Assembly (NCBI GenBank): GCA_029339505.1
Contig: JAQISU010000036.1
Span: 6,476,001 to 6,540,000, forward strand
DNA: 64,000 nucleotides
From: Unio delphinus
Taxonomy: Eukaryota; Mollusca; Bivalvia; Unionida; Unionidae
Reading direction: 5' to 3'
Below the pieces are notes generated by a model. The model saw only the letters and a list, made by a program, of their open reading frames with translations. It had not been told where the DNA came from and made no database searches. Shown piece by piece: positions 1 to 10,830 of the stretch (its first letter is position 1; each line of letters begins with the position of its first letter). The translations under genes were made by a program, and so were the position numbers.

Positions 1-125
1 AGTCTAAAGACCATTTAATTAAATCTGTGCATTTGTTAACCATTTAAGATAATACTTAACAATTAATATGACTTGAAACTTTACCAAACATATATTTATT
101 AGACTTTACAGAAGTAGTACTATTT

Positions 126-497
126 GTAACGTAGTTCACAAAAGTCCATAAAATATATATCCTTGTTATTTATGTTTAAACTGGAAACATTGTAGAAAAA
201 AAGAACTTTTGGGTTATGATTATTTTTTGTTACAATGATTTGCAATATCTTTGCAACTATATTAACACATAAAACATAAAATCTTTTAAAATGTTACATT
301 AAATTCCCAACGCGAAGAAATATTAAAAAAATCCCAAGTTTCACAAATGAAATTGTGCTGTTCACAACGGTTTGAACAAAGATAAACAATGGGCTATGAT
401 CATTTTACACCATTAAATGTTTTGGAACAAATGATTGTGTACTCAATACTGTTATATTGCTTGTATAAAACACAAATGATGCTGTAACGTAATTCAC
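126..497 (+). promoter_or_regulatory. 14-mer motif copies on the 3' side
   Basis: Two copies in plus orientation: 126-139 (GTAACGTAGTTCAC, one mismatch) and 484-497 (GTAACGTAATTCAC, exact). They lie downstream of the minus-strand gene. The rest of 1-558 is AT-rich with no gene seen. Confidence 0.6.
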
Positions 498-558
498 TAA
501 CGTTTTACTGCACATGGTCGCTTCAGTATATATCCTGTTGCATGTTCATGATGTACAG

Positions 559-855
559 TCAAAGTCTGTCAAATAGATTTCTGACCTTCTCAAGGTCTCG
601 TCCTGAGAATTTAAACATATTGCGGGTCTTTCCTTGCTTTATCGGCTCATCCAATGAGCACAATACGTCGGAACTTGGTATCCAAATCTGATCTGGTTTC
701 GCAGGCCATTTGAAAGAGTTTTTTCCAGCCACCATGAAATTAATATTATATTCCTGATCGTCTTCGTCGTATTCGTACCACCTGCTTTCATAAATCGCTG
801 CTACGTATGTGTTGACTTGATAAAGTTCATCTGTGTTTATTTTATTGCATTCCAT
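559..855 (-). pseudogene. Transposase-like protein, C-terminal piece
   Basis: 98 codons in the same frame as the core piece and separated from it by TAA-CTA. The sequence VAAIYESRWY... followed by INFM, FKWP, IWIPSSDVLC resembles the small beta-barrel (Tudor/SH3-like) tail of the same protein family; this rests on recall of the family, not a search. It ends naturally at TGA 559-561. As an independent gene it would lack context, so I treat it as the tail of the split transposase-like protein. Confidence 0.5.
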
Positions 856-858
856 TAG

Positions 859-1818
859 TTATGTAGCCTGCTGTTCACTTTCATCATGTCCTGTTGTTTG
901 TTCAGCTTCTGAATTTTGGACTATGTTGGTTTCGCTCATCTGATGTACTGTCCATCCATCACATGCTGGTACTGGTTGACCGTCGACGAAACACTTATCA
1001 CAAAAGCATGACGTATTCCTCACAGCAATGCTGCCTTCTCCAAGTGGAATAACTGCATGTACCTGTATAGTACCCTTCACTTGCTTTCCGACAAGATTCG
1101 AGAGTTCTTCATGGGCTTCTGTACATTGAGACTTTGGGACAAATATGTACTTAAGTGCGCTATTTTCCTGTGTTTTCCCCCATTGGAAAAAATCATCTGC
1201 TGACTGAATTATTGCCGAGTGTCTTTTGACGGCCATATCAGCTAGTCGTTTGGCAGTACCCCCGACCCCGTCACAGGGGCCTTTCCCGTGTCCAGCTTCA
1301 AAGTATAACCAGGAAGCTTTAATACCGGGAAAGATCGTATCATGATGTGCTACTATAGAAAAAATCTGCTTGTTTCTATACTGTGACGTAGGCAAGTCCG
1401 TCATATAGTGAACCATTTCAACATTATGTAATACAGCTTTCACTTCTTTTACAACATGCTTCATGATTGCAAAGACTGTCGATGAAGTGTGAGACAACTC
1501 ATCAGATACTACTACTAGTGATTTATGCTTTACCTTTACCTCATCTTCTTTATCCTTGGTATAAATTACAACTGGATGCAACGTGACAGCATTCTTATCA
1601 AAATATGCTGACTGGATTTCTTCCGCAAACCTGCAAGTATAATTTTCTGCGAAATCCATGTGACATATGGCATGTGTTGTCGGCAGTATGTCTTTCAAAC
1701 GTCTTGACTGACCGTATTGTTCTTTGACTCTGTGAATATGTTTCCTAAATTCTGTCAGTTCTGATCTCAAAAGTGCAACAAAGTCTGTCTTACTTTTCTC
1801 CACTGATACTATTTGCAT
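859..1818 (-). pseudogene. Transposase-like protein, core piece
   Basis: 319 codons from the first in-frame Met; the frame is open further upstream to about 1917. Candidate acidic core residues lie in HMDFAENY (D55), HYMTDLPTSQYRNK (D141) and YFEAGHGKGPCDGVGG (E174, H177, D183), arranged as expected for an RNase H-fold (DDE/D) nuclease; the catalytic assignment is inference. A CxCxxC cluster (C271, C273, C276) and C286 follow. It ends at TAA 859-861 and the next piece continues in the same frame two codons later, so this stop looks like a nonsense mutation within a longer protein of about 610 residues. Confidence 0.65.
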
Positions 1819-1898
1819 TCTTTTAAAGAACTTTCCGTTTTTCTCAACGTCTACCCTCTTCCATTCTGAAAACTTGATCTTTTCTTCGCTGATACTTT

Positions 1899-2480
1899 CT
1901 ATTCCTTCGACGACCTTTGCTCAACGTAAACATCTGGATTTTCGGAGGTCGGAATGCCCAAACTTTTAAGTGCCTTTAACTTTAAAACCATGTTTTGGTG
2001 TCGTTGACATAAACATGTCTTTCTGTTGCTAAATTTGACAACGCTAATATGTTTAGGTCTCATTCTTCTAAATGTTGTCAAGCTTATCTTTGTGTCGCTG
2101 TTTTCCGCTAAAAACTTTCTGTGCAAGTTATAAATATAATCATTCAATGTTCTTTTCTGTTGGTGTTCGTCTCCTCTATTGGCATCTTTCTTCACTGGCA
2201 GACATGTGCTGTTATCATCCCTCTCCATAAACAGCCTAACTCTTGTCCTCATTGATTGTCGTGCAGCATTAAGTCGCTGTTTTATAATGCTCTTTCCTAC
2301 CCTTGCTTTAAGCAACTGTTTTCTATGTACTCCAAGACTTCGGCTAATCTGCCTGCCCATTCTGTATCGGTGAATAAGTTTACCACATATAACTCCCAAT
2401 GTTGTTCTTATTTTAGCTTTTCCTTTCAATCTCTGTTGAAATATGCAAATCATTAGATGTTGGTGAATTACGTTACACAA
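1899..2480 (-). pseudogene. Transposase-like protein, N-terminal piece
   Basis: 193 codons, basic, with a conserved-looking block RTLNDYIYNLHRKF (about residues 110-123), then RPKHI and a Cys-Cys-His cluster TCLCQRHQN (C156, C158, H161) that could bind metal. The first Met codon overlaps a copy of the 14-mer, so residues 2-6 (CNVIH) are motif-encoded; the next Met (residue 10, about 2453) is the likelier start. The frame stops at 1899-1901, but the neighbouring frame is open across 1819-1917 and runs straight into the next piece, so a one-base frameshift near 1.91 kb probably splits one original protein. Not a sequence I can assign to a named transposase superfamily. Confidence 0.6.
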
Positions 2481-2496
2481 TAGTGAATTACGTTAC
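2463..2496 (-). promoter_or_regulatory. Two inverted 14-mer copies at the gene start
   Basis: Exact reverse-complement copies (GTGAATTACGTTAC) at 2463-2476 and 2483-2496, 20 bp apart. The first overlaps the first possible start codon of the transposase-like gene. The position would suit self-regulation or transposition-complex binding; that is inference. Confidence 0.6.
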
Positions 2497-2818
2497 ACTA
2501 AACTGTGTGCCTTCACGTGACGTAAATACAAATGGAATCAATATTTCATGTTCACAGTTCTTTGGTATATTATATATTTTGTCGTTTTATTATGATTTTC
2601 ACTGACAATTGATGTTATATACTAAGTGTTCTTCTTGTTAAATAAATGTGTACTTACGAGTGATGGTAATGTTTACACCAGAAAATGTTTTAAATGTCTT
2701 CCGCTTGGCAACTTCCGTTTTTCAATAAACGCCCGTATGTTAGGCTATGTCAGAAAATAATGTTTCCAGGTAATTTGTTCCTAGAAAATAGTTTTAAACC
2801 ATGTTTACTGAATATACC

Positions 2819-3188
2819 GTAACGTAATTCACCGCAACGTAATTCACGGACATAAGCATTTTCAAATATATGAGAAATGTTACAACAGCTAAAATCAATG
2901 TTTATATGGCAATTATGGTTAACATAAGTATGTTTATAACTCACAGTGTTTGACGCATATACCATATACTTATTATGAGGTAGGTACCGTAACGTAATTC
3001 ACAATTAAATGCAAAAAATTAAAAATGGAAATCAAAGACTGTTTTTTAGGACAAAATTATTCCTACACCTTTAAATCATGATTTATAAATATTTCGAAGC
3101 ATTAATGTACATATTTGTTCTGGTACCATTACTGTATTAATCAAATATGTTTGCAATACGGCTATCATAAAATTGTAACGTAATTCAC
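2819..3188 (+). promoter_or_regulatory. Four 14-mer copies upstream of the gene
   Basis: Plus-orientation copies at 2819-2832 (exact), 2834-2847 (GCAACGTAATTCAC, one mismatch), 2989-3002 (exact) and 3175-3188 (exact). The first two are almost head to tail (15-bp spacing). The sequence between them is AT-rich without a recognisable gene. Confidence 0.6.
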
Positions 3189-3570
3189 AGCATTTTATGG
3201 GACACAAATAATTTTTTTTTTTTCTTAAAATTCCAAATATACTAACATAAAAACAGAGTGTTTTTATCAAAATTCAGACAATTCTCTATCATAGAAGACT
3301 TATTTCACTTATTTTATTTCGCTACAAATTTTCTTGCCATGTAAATAAATTTAGTACCCCAAATTTGTGACACAATGGTTTTTTACTGTGTAGGCTTCAA
3401 AATGAGTCCGTGTTGACCAATAAATGAGTCAGACAGAATGTTATTGTTATTTTTTCAACTCGTTATTGCCTAGGGGTTAACTTAAAAGTCAAATTCCCAT
3501 CAAAAATATACTGTTGGTCATCAAAAAAACGGTTGTGACCCCGATATTTGTAATTGGCGCACTTTAACTG
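3189..3570. other. AT-rich spacer
   Basis: Separates the transposon-like region from the large minisatellite. No gene or repeat recognised. Confidence 0.5.
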
Positions 3571-6500
3571 ACTTTGAATCTATAGTTAGATTCAAGACAA
3601 AGCATTTACAATGTCCTTGATGTCCTATAGTTATTAGATACGAGACTAAGTATTTACAATGTCCTTGATGTCCTATAGTTATTAGATTCAAGACTAAGTA
3701 TTTATAATGTCCTTGATGTGCTATATTTAGATTCAAGACTAAGCATTTACAATGTCCTTGATGTCCTATAGTTAGATTCAAGACTAAGTATTTACAATGT
3801 CCTTGATGTCCTATAGATTCAAGACTAAATATTTACAATGCCCTTGATGTCCTATAGTTAGATTCAAGACTAAGTATTTACAATGTCCTTGATGTGCTAT
3901 AGTTATTAGATTCAAGACTAAGCATTTACAATGTCCTTGATGTGCTATAGTTATTAGATTCAAGACTAAGTATTTACAATGTCCTTGATGTCCTATAGTT
4001 ATATTCAAGACTAAGTATTTACAATGTCCTTGATGTGCTATAGTTATTAGATTCAAGACTAAGCATTTACAATGTCCTTGATGTCCTATAGTTATTAGAT
4101 TCAAGACTAAGCATTTACAATGTCCTTGATGTCCTATAGTTATTATATTCAAGACTAAGTATTTACAATGTCCTTGATGTCCTGTAGTTATTATATTCAA
4201 GACTAAGTATTTACAATGTCCTTGATGTGCTATAGTTAGATTCAAGACTAAGTATTTACAATGTCCTTGATGTGCTATAGTTATTAGATACAAGACTAAG
4301 TATTTACAATGTCCTTGATGTCCTATAGTTATTAGATTCAAGACTAAGTATTTACAATGTCCTTGATGTCCTGTAGTTATTAGATTCAAGACTAAGTATT
4401 TACAATGTCCTTGATGTCCTGTAGTTATTAGATACAATGTCCTTGATGTCCTGTAGTTATTATATTCAAGACTAAGTATTTACAATGTCCTTGATGTGCT
4501 ATAGTTAGATTCAAGACTAAGTATTTACAATGTCCTTGATGTCCTATAGTTAGATTCAAGACTAAGTATTTACAATGTCCTTGATGTGCTATAGTTATTA
4601 GATACAAGACTAAGTATTTACAATGTCCTTGATGTCCTATAGTTAGATTCAAGACTAAGTATTTACAATGTCCTTGATGTCCTATAGTTAGATTCAAGAC
4701 TAAGTATTTACAATGTCCTTGATGTGCTATAGTTATTAGATACAAGACTAAGTATTTACAATGTCCTTGATGTCCTATAGTTGTTAGATTCAAGACTAAG
4801 TATTTACAATGTCCTTGATGTCCTGTAGTTATTAGATTCAAGACTAAGTATTTACAATGTCCTTGATGTCCTGTAGTTATTAGATACAATGTCCTTGATG
4901 TCCTGTAGTTAATATATTCAAGACTAAGTATTTTCAATGTCCTTGATGTGCTATAGTTAGATTCAAAACTAAGTATTTACAATGTCCTTGATGTCCTATA
5001 GTTAGATTCAAGACTAAGTATTTACAATGTCCTTGATGTCCTATAGTTAGATTCAAGACTAAGTATTTACAATGTCCTTGATGTCCTATAGTTATTAGAT
5101 ACAAGACTAAGTATTTACAATGTCCTTGATGTCCTATAGTTATTAGATTCAAGACTAAGTATTTACAATGTCCTTGATGTCCTGTAGTTATTAGATTCAA
5201 GACTAAGTATTTACAATGTCCTTGATGTCCTGTAGTTATTAGATACAATGTCCTTGATGTCCTGTAGTTATTATATTCAAGACTAAGTATTTACAATGTC
5301 CTTGATGTCCTATAGTTAGATTCAAGACTAAGTATTTACAATGTCCTTGATGTGCTATAGTTATTAGATACAAGACTAAGTATTTACAATGTCCTTGATG
5401 TCCTATAGTTATTATATTCAAGACTAAGTATTTGCAATGTCCTTGATGTCCTATAGTTATTAGATTCAAGACTAAGTATTTGCAATGTCCTTGATGTCCT
5501 ATAGTTAGATTCAAGACTAAGTATTTACAATGTCCTTGATGTCTATATTCAAGACTAAGTATTTACAATGTTTTTGATGTGCAATAGTTATTAGATTCAA
5601 GACTAAGCATTTACAATGTCCTTGATGTCCTATAGTTATTAGATTCAAGACTAAGTATTTACAATGTCCTTGATGTCCTATAATTATTAGATACAATGTC
5701 CTTGATGTCCTGTAGTTATTATATTTAAGACTAAGTATTTACAATGTCCTTGATGTCCTGTAGTTATTATATTCAAGACTAAGTATTTACAATGTCCTTG
5801 ATGTCCTGTAGTTATTATATTCAAGACTAAGCATTTACAATGTCCTTGATGTCCTGTAGTTATTATATTCAAGACTAAGTATTTACAATGTCCTTGATGT
5901 CCTATAGTTATTAGATTCAAGACTAAATATTTACAATGTCTTTGATGTCCTGTAGTTATTATATTCAAGACTAAGTATTTACAATGTCCTTGATGTCCTA
6001 TAGTTATTATATTCAAGACTAAGCATTTACAATGTCCTTGATGTCCTATAGTTATTAGATTCAAGACTAAGCATTTACAATGTCCTTGATGTTCTATAGT
6101 TATTAGATTCAAGACTAAGTATTTACAATGCCCTTGATGTCCTATAGTTATATTCAAGACTTAAGTATTTATAATGTCTTTGATGTCCTATAGTTATTAT
6201 ATTCAAAACTAAGTATTTACAATGTCCTTGATGTCCTATAGTTATTAGATTCAAGACTAAGTATTTACGATGTCCTTGATGTCCTATAGTTAGATTCAAG
6301 ACTAAGTATTTACAATGTCCTTGATGTCCTATAGTTATTAGATTCAAGACTAAGTATTTACAATATCCTTGATGTCCTATAGTTATTATATTCAAGACTA
6401 AGTATTTCTAATGTCCTTGATGTGCTATAGTTATTATATTCAAGACTAAGTATTTATAATGTCCTTGATGTGCTATAGTTAGATTCAAGACTAAGCATTT

Positions 6501-6838
6501 ATAATGTCCTTGATGTGCTATAGTTATATTCAAGACTAAGCATTTACAATGTCCTTGATGTCCAATAGTTATTCGATTCAAGACTAAGTATTTATAATGT
6601 CCTTGATGTCCTATAGTTATTATATTCAAGACTAAGTATTTACAATGTCCTTGATGTCCTATAGTTATTATATTCAAGACTAAGTATTTACAATGTCCTT
6701 GATGTGCTATAGTTATTAGATTCAAGACTAAGCATTTACAATGTCCTTGATGTCCTATAGTTAGATTCAAGACTAAGTATTTCTAATGTCCTTGATTCTT
6801 GATGGTTATTAGATACAAGATTAAGTATTTACAATGTA
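3571..6838. repeat. 3.3-kb minisatellite, 45/48-bp units
   Basis: About 70 tandem units containing ATTCAAGACTAAGTATTTAC followed by AATGTCCTTGATGT. Units differ mainly by presence or absence of three bases (TTATTAGATTC versus TTAGATTC), giving 48- and 45-bp forms. Because both lengths are multiples of three, the minus strand stays open for up to 208 codons, encoding a repeat like GHQGHCKYLVLNLITI. I regard these frames as by-products. A shortened unit (GATACAATG joined early) recurs at 4431, 4883, 5242 and 5690, showing a higher-order period of about 360-450 bp. Confidence 0.95.
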
Positions 6839-7667
6839 GGAGCCTTTAGGCTATGATAAGCAATGGTAGTAGAGGATTTGTTTACCAAACTGAAGTACAA
6901 ATATGCATGGTAATCAACTGTAATGCTTTATGTGCAGTTACCTATCACATTGCTGTATAGATATGTAATCTAATGCTTGATGTCAATTATGTACCAAATT
7001 GCAGTACAAATATGTAATCAACTCGAATAGCAGTACAGAAAAACTTGTCTTGAAAGACTACTGCATTGATAGACCACCTGTCATGAGAGACCACATTCTC
7101 AGTGGACAAATTTATTAATTATATAGCATTGTGACGTGTTATGAGAGAACAGCTGTCTTGTGAAACCATATTTTTTTGGGCAAAAGAGATGGTTCTTCAA
7201 GACAAGTTCTACTGTAGTCATCTGTAGTGAGATAATGCTTACCACATAACAGCATACATATTAAAATTTTCTGACTTTAGTACTCCAGTATAATTTAATT
7301 CATTACTATTTTACAGTGTACATATTTTATTATTCAGAATTATAGGGTAGATTAAAGACTTTATAAAACAAGCACTTTATACATATTAATCTAAGTCAAT
7401 TAAAAATTTCTGAAATAATAGATGTTCAACTTATTTTTTAAGTTTCACCATAATTCTGTGTCTAGAGTTGTTTTTGATAATCATTTGTATGATTTTATTT
7501 CTTATGCTGATTTATTTTTGTCAGCCATTTTATCATTACTGAAAAAACTTATCATGGAAAGCTCTAGATAAGTAAGAAATATGTTTCTGTATTTTACATA
7601 CTTTGATAATTTGTAACCCCCCCCCCAATTTTTGTAATGTGTTCAACTTATGCTGAACAGACTGCTA
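6839..7667. other. Non-coding spacer
   Basis: AT-rich, with faint degenerate repeats of ACCAAA...AGTACAAATATG near 6885-7020 and a run of nine or more C near 7617-7626. No gene seen. Confidence 0.5.
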
Positions 7668-7955
7668 AGGTGGGCCTAAGTGGTTAGAGCATCTGCCTTG
7701 GATGCAGGAGATCATGGGCTTGAACCCAGGCTGAGTCAAACTCAAGATGTAAAATTGGATCTAAAAGGTATTTCAGTTGGTGCTCAGCATAAAGAGGTTA
7801 GTGTTTAGACTGGTTGACCTGGTGTCAGGATAATTTGACTGGGTGGGAAATGCTGTTATATGTCTGTAGCATGATGCCCCAGTCCTAGACTCACTATCAA
7901 TTGCCAAACTGCAGACATAGCAATATGACTGATTTTTAAAAATAAAAATTACTTT
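7668..7955 (+). mobile_element. tRNA-derived SINE (SINE A), older copy
   Basis: tRNA-like head with an A-box-like GTGGTTAGAGCATCTGCC near 7678 and a degraded B box GGGCTTGAACCC near 7725. The body (GCTCAGCATAAAGAGGTTAG, then GCATGATGCCCCAG) matches the next copy and the one at 48.2 kb. Somewhat diverged; no target duplication identified. Confidence 0.75.
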
Positions 7956-7964
7956 AAAATCCAA

Positions 7965-8260
7965 CCACTCCGGTGGCTTAGTGGTTAGAGTGTCCGCCAC
8001 GAAAGCGGGAAGCAGTGGGTTCAATCCCCGGCTGAGTCATACCATAGACTTACAAAAATGGTAGTTACAGCTGCCTCACTTGGCGCTCAGCATTAAGAGG
8101 TTAGTGTTAGGACTGGTCAGTTTGGTGTCAAGATAATGTTACTAAATGGAACATCATATTACATGGCTGTGGCATGATACCTCGGTGCTAGACATCACTA
8201 TAAACTGCTTCAATGCAGAGATCATAGTGATATGACTGAAAAATTGTTAAAGCTACGTGA
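7965..8260 (+). mobile_element. tRNA-derived SINE (SINE A), full copy with TSD
   Basis: Starts in CACTCCGGTGGCTTAGTGG, has A box AGTGGTTAGAGTGTCCGCC and B box GGGTTCAATCCCC, then the shared SINE A body. It is flanked by a 9-bp direct repeat AAAATCCAA at 7956-7964 and 8261-8269, consistent with target-primed insertion right beside the older copy. Confidence 0.85.
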
Positions 8261-8461
8261 AAAATCCAAATCACAATTAAAAATCCGAATCTCACACACA
8301 CATATGCAGAAAATTTTATTTTAATCATTCTGTCTTGTATGACTCCTGCAATAAAAACAATCCTTTGTGCATTATGGCGAGATAACTAGTTGAAGTTCCA
8401 GATGTGCCAGGCACATTTGAAATGATGGTACCTGATCACTATGAGAAGTTTCTCTTGTTTA

Positions 8462-9126
8462 CAGTTGTATAATCAAATGTACCCTGCATATAATGAAATG
8501 TACCCTAAAGCATATAATAAAATGTACCCTACAGCCATTTAATAAAGTGTACCCTACAGCCATTTAATAAAGTGTACCCTACAGCCATATAATAAAATGT
8601 ACCCTACATTCATATAATAAAATGTACCCTACATTCATTTAATAAAGTGTACCCTACAGCCATATAATAGTGTACCCTACAGTCATAATAAAGTATACCC
8701 TACAGCCATATAATAAAGTGTACCCTACAGCCATATAATAAAGTGTACCCTACAGCCATATAATAAAATGTACCCTATATTCATATAATAAAGTGTACCC
8801 TACAGCCATATAATAAAATGTACCCTACATTCATATAATAAAATGTACCCAACAGCCATTTAATAAAGTGTACCCTACAGCCATATAACAAAATGTACCC
8901 TACAGCCATATAATAAGATGTACCCTACATTCATATAATAAAATGTATCCTACAGCCATATAATAAAATGTACCCTACATTCATATAATAAAGTGTACCC
9001 TACAGCCATATAATAAAATGTACCCAGCAGCCAGATAATAAAGTGTACCCTACAGCCAATTAATAAAGTGTACCCTACAGCCATATAATACAATGTACCC
9101 TACAGCCATATAATAAAGTCTAACCT
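8462..9126. repeat. 25-bp minisatellite
   Basis: About 26 tandem units built on ACAGCCATATAATAAAGTG plus TACCCT, with variants CATTT, ACATTC and AAATG. No coding potential. Confidence 0.93.
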
Positions 9127-9838
9127 GAATAAGTATTGACCATAAGCCATCTGATGAACTTGGAAAGCATAACTAACATTTTGTGGCATAAGGTTTGTGG
9201 TTACGTTGTTCACAAAATACCCCATTTGATTTTAAACAGTTTAAAACAAGAATTAACTTTATTAAATTCTTGTCTAGAGCTCTGCATGAAATTGTGAACA
9301 TCTTTGGAACAAGATTTGCACTGTAATCATTTTTATCATATGAAAATAAAAAAAATTCCAAACAGCAAACGGATTTTAAGTATTTTGGAAGACAAACTTC
9401 ATTTTTCAGTTGACATTATGGTTTATAAAAATGGTTTAATACATTTGGTGTTTTATCCAGATCGTGTTCAGAGGTTTTCTTCCTCAGATGAGGACCAGAG
9501 TAAGTTGAGATGTTAAGATCCTGTTTTGCTTTTATCTGCACTTGTATATACACGCTCATGCTAGTATTGACTATGGGGGCAAGTCTTTTCTTTCTGAAAA
9601 TTCTGACTCGTATCTCTTGACCGCTTTCTTTAAATGATTTGAGATATGGTCCAAGGAATGGTAACATTTTGAAGGTACTTTATGTGGCTGTGATGCACAC
9701 AAATATGGAAGAAATGTTTTTTTTTTTAATTTTTAATTTTCCATGTAAATAATTCAATTATCCAAAATCTAATTGAAAAATAAAATTATTTTATGTAAAC
9801 AAGTGATAGTATACATGGCCTTAGTATAACAATAAAAA
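9127..9838. other. Non-coding spacer
   Basis: Contains short overlapping open frames on both strands (9304-9516 plus, 9416-9667 minus) with no recognisable domain; probably chance. Poly-T near 9717. Confidence 0.45.
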
Positions 9839-10830
9839 AGTATAGATTGATATTGCCCACTGATACTGATAAACCAGTATAGATTGATATTGCACACTGA
9901 TATAATAGCATACCGATAAACCAGTATTGATTGATATTGCCCACTAATATAGTAACATACCAATAAACCAGTATAGATTGATATTGCTCACTGATATAAT
10001 AGCATACCAATAAACCAGTATAGATTGATATTGCTCACTGATATAATTGACAGTACATGTATACCAATAAACCAGTATTGATTGATATTGCCCACTAATA
10101 TAGTAACATACCAATAAACCAGTATAGATTGATATTGCCCACTGATATAATAGCATACTAATAAACCAGTATAGATTGATATTGCCCACTGATATAATAG
10201 TATACCGATAAACCAGTATTGATTGATATTGCCCACTAATATAGTAACATACCAATAAACCAGTATAGATTGATATTGCCCACTGATATAATAGCATACC
10301 AATAAACCAGTATTGATTGATATTGCCCACTGATATAGTAACATACCAATAAACCAGTATAGATTGATATTGCCCACTGATATAATAGCATACCAATAAA
10401 CCAGTATAGATTGATATTGCCCACTGATATAATAGTATACCAATAAACTATGGTAGTATAGATTGATATTGCCCACTGATATAATAGCATACCAATAAAC
10501 CAGTATTGATTGATATTGCCCACTGATATAATAGTATATTGATAAACTATGGTAGTATAGATTGATATTGCCCACTGATATAATAACATACCGATAAACC
10601 AGTATTGATTGATATTGCCCGCTGATATAATTGATAGTATACCGATAAACCAGTATAGATTGATATAGCCCATGATATAATAGTATACCGATGAACCAGT
10701 ATAGATTGATATTGCCCACTGATATAGTAACATACCAATAAACCAGTATAGATTGATATTGCACACTGATATAATAGTATACCAATAAACCAGTATAGAT
10801 TGATATTGCACACTGATATAATAACATACC
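9839..10830. repeat. 47-bp minisatellite
   Basis: About 21 tandem units containing AAACCAGTATAGATTGATAT, then TGCCCACTGATATAATAG. The period is not a multiple of three, so overlapping minus-strand open frames appear in all three frames (up to 279 codons). That argues against a real protein. Confidence 0.93.

Larger units (their letters stand above)
126..3188 (-). mobile_element. Putative DNA transposon with repeated 14-bp motif
   Basis: A minus-strand gene in three pieces (559-2480) is surrounded by eight copies of GTAACGTAATTCAC or one-mismatch forms: two on the 3' side of the gene and six on the 5' side, none inside the recognisable protein region. Clusters of a short motif near both ends of a transposase-like gene are what subterminal transposase-binding repeats look like. 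The protein resembles a family found in many copies in mollusc and cnidarian assemblies (from memory, not searched). I could not identify terminal inverted repeats or a target duplication. The left end may lie before base 1, so the limits given are just the outermost motif copies. Superfamily unassigned. Confidence 0.55.

Noticed and set aside
1..3570. Terminal inverted repeats for the transposon-like element
   Set aside because: I compared sequences outside the outer 14-mers on both sides and found no convincing inverted match; the left end may be cut off by the window.
3521..6770. Long minus-strand open frames encoding GHQGHCKYLVLN repeats
   Set aside because: They follow directly from tandem units of 45/48 bp, stop at irregular units, and have no start context, domain or non-repeat portion.
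3571..6838. CRISPR-like array
   Set aside because: Units are contiguous with no unique spacers, in eukaryotic-type DNA; it is a minisatellite.
7668..8040. tRNA genes
   Set aside because: The A and B boxes belong to SINE heads: no full cloverleaf with matching acceptor stem, and a SINE body follows directly.
9769..10827. Open frames up to 279 codons on the minus strand
   Set aside because: All three frames are open in overlapping stretches of a 47-bp array; typical repeat by-product.
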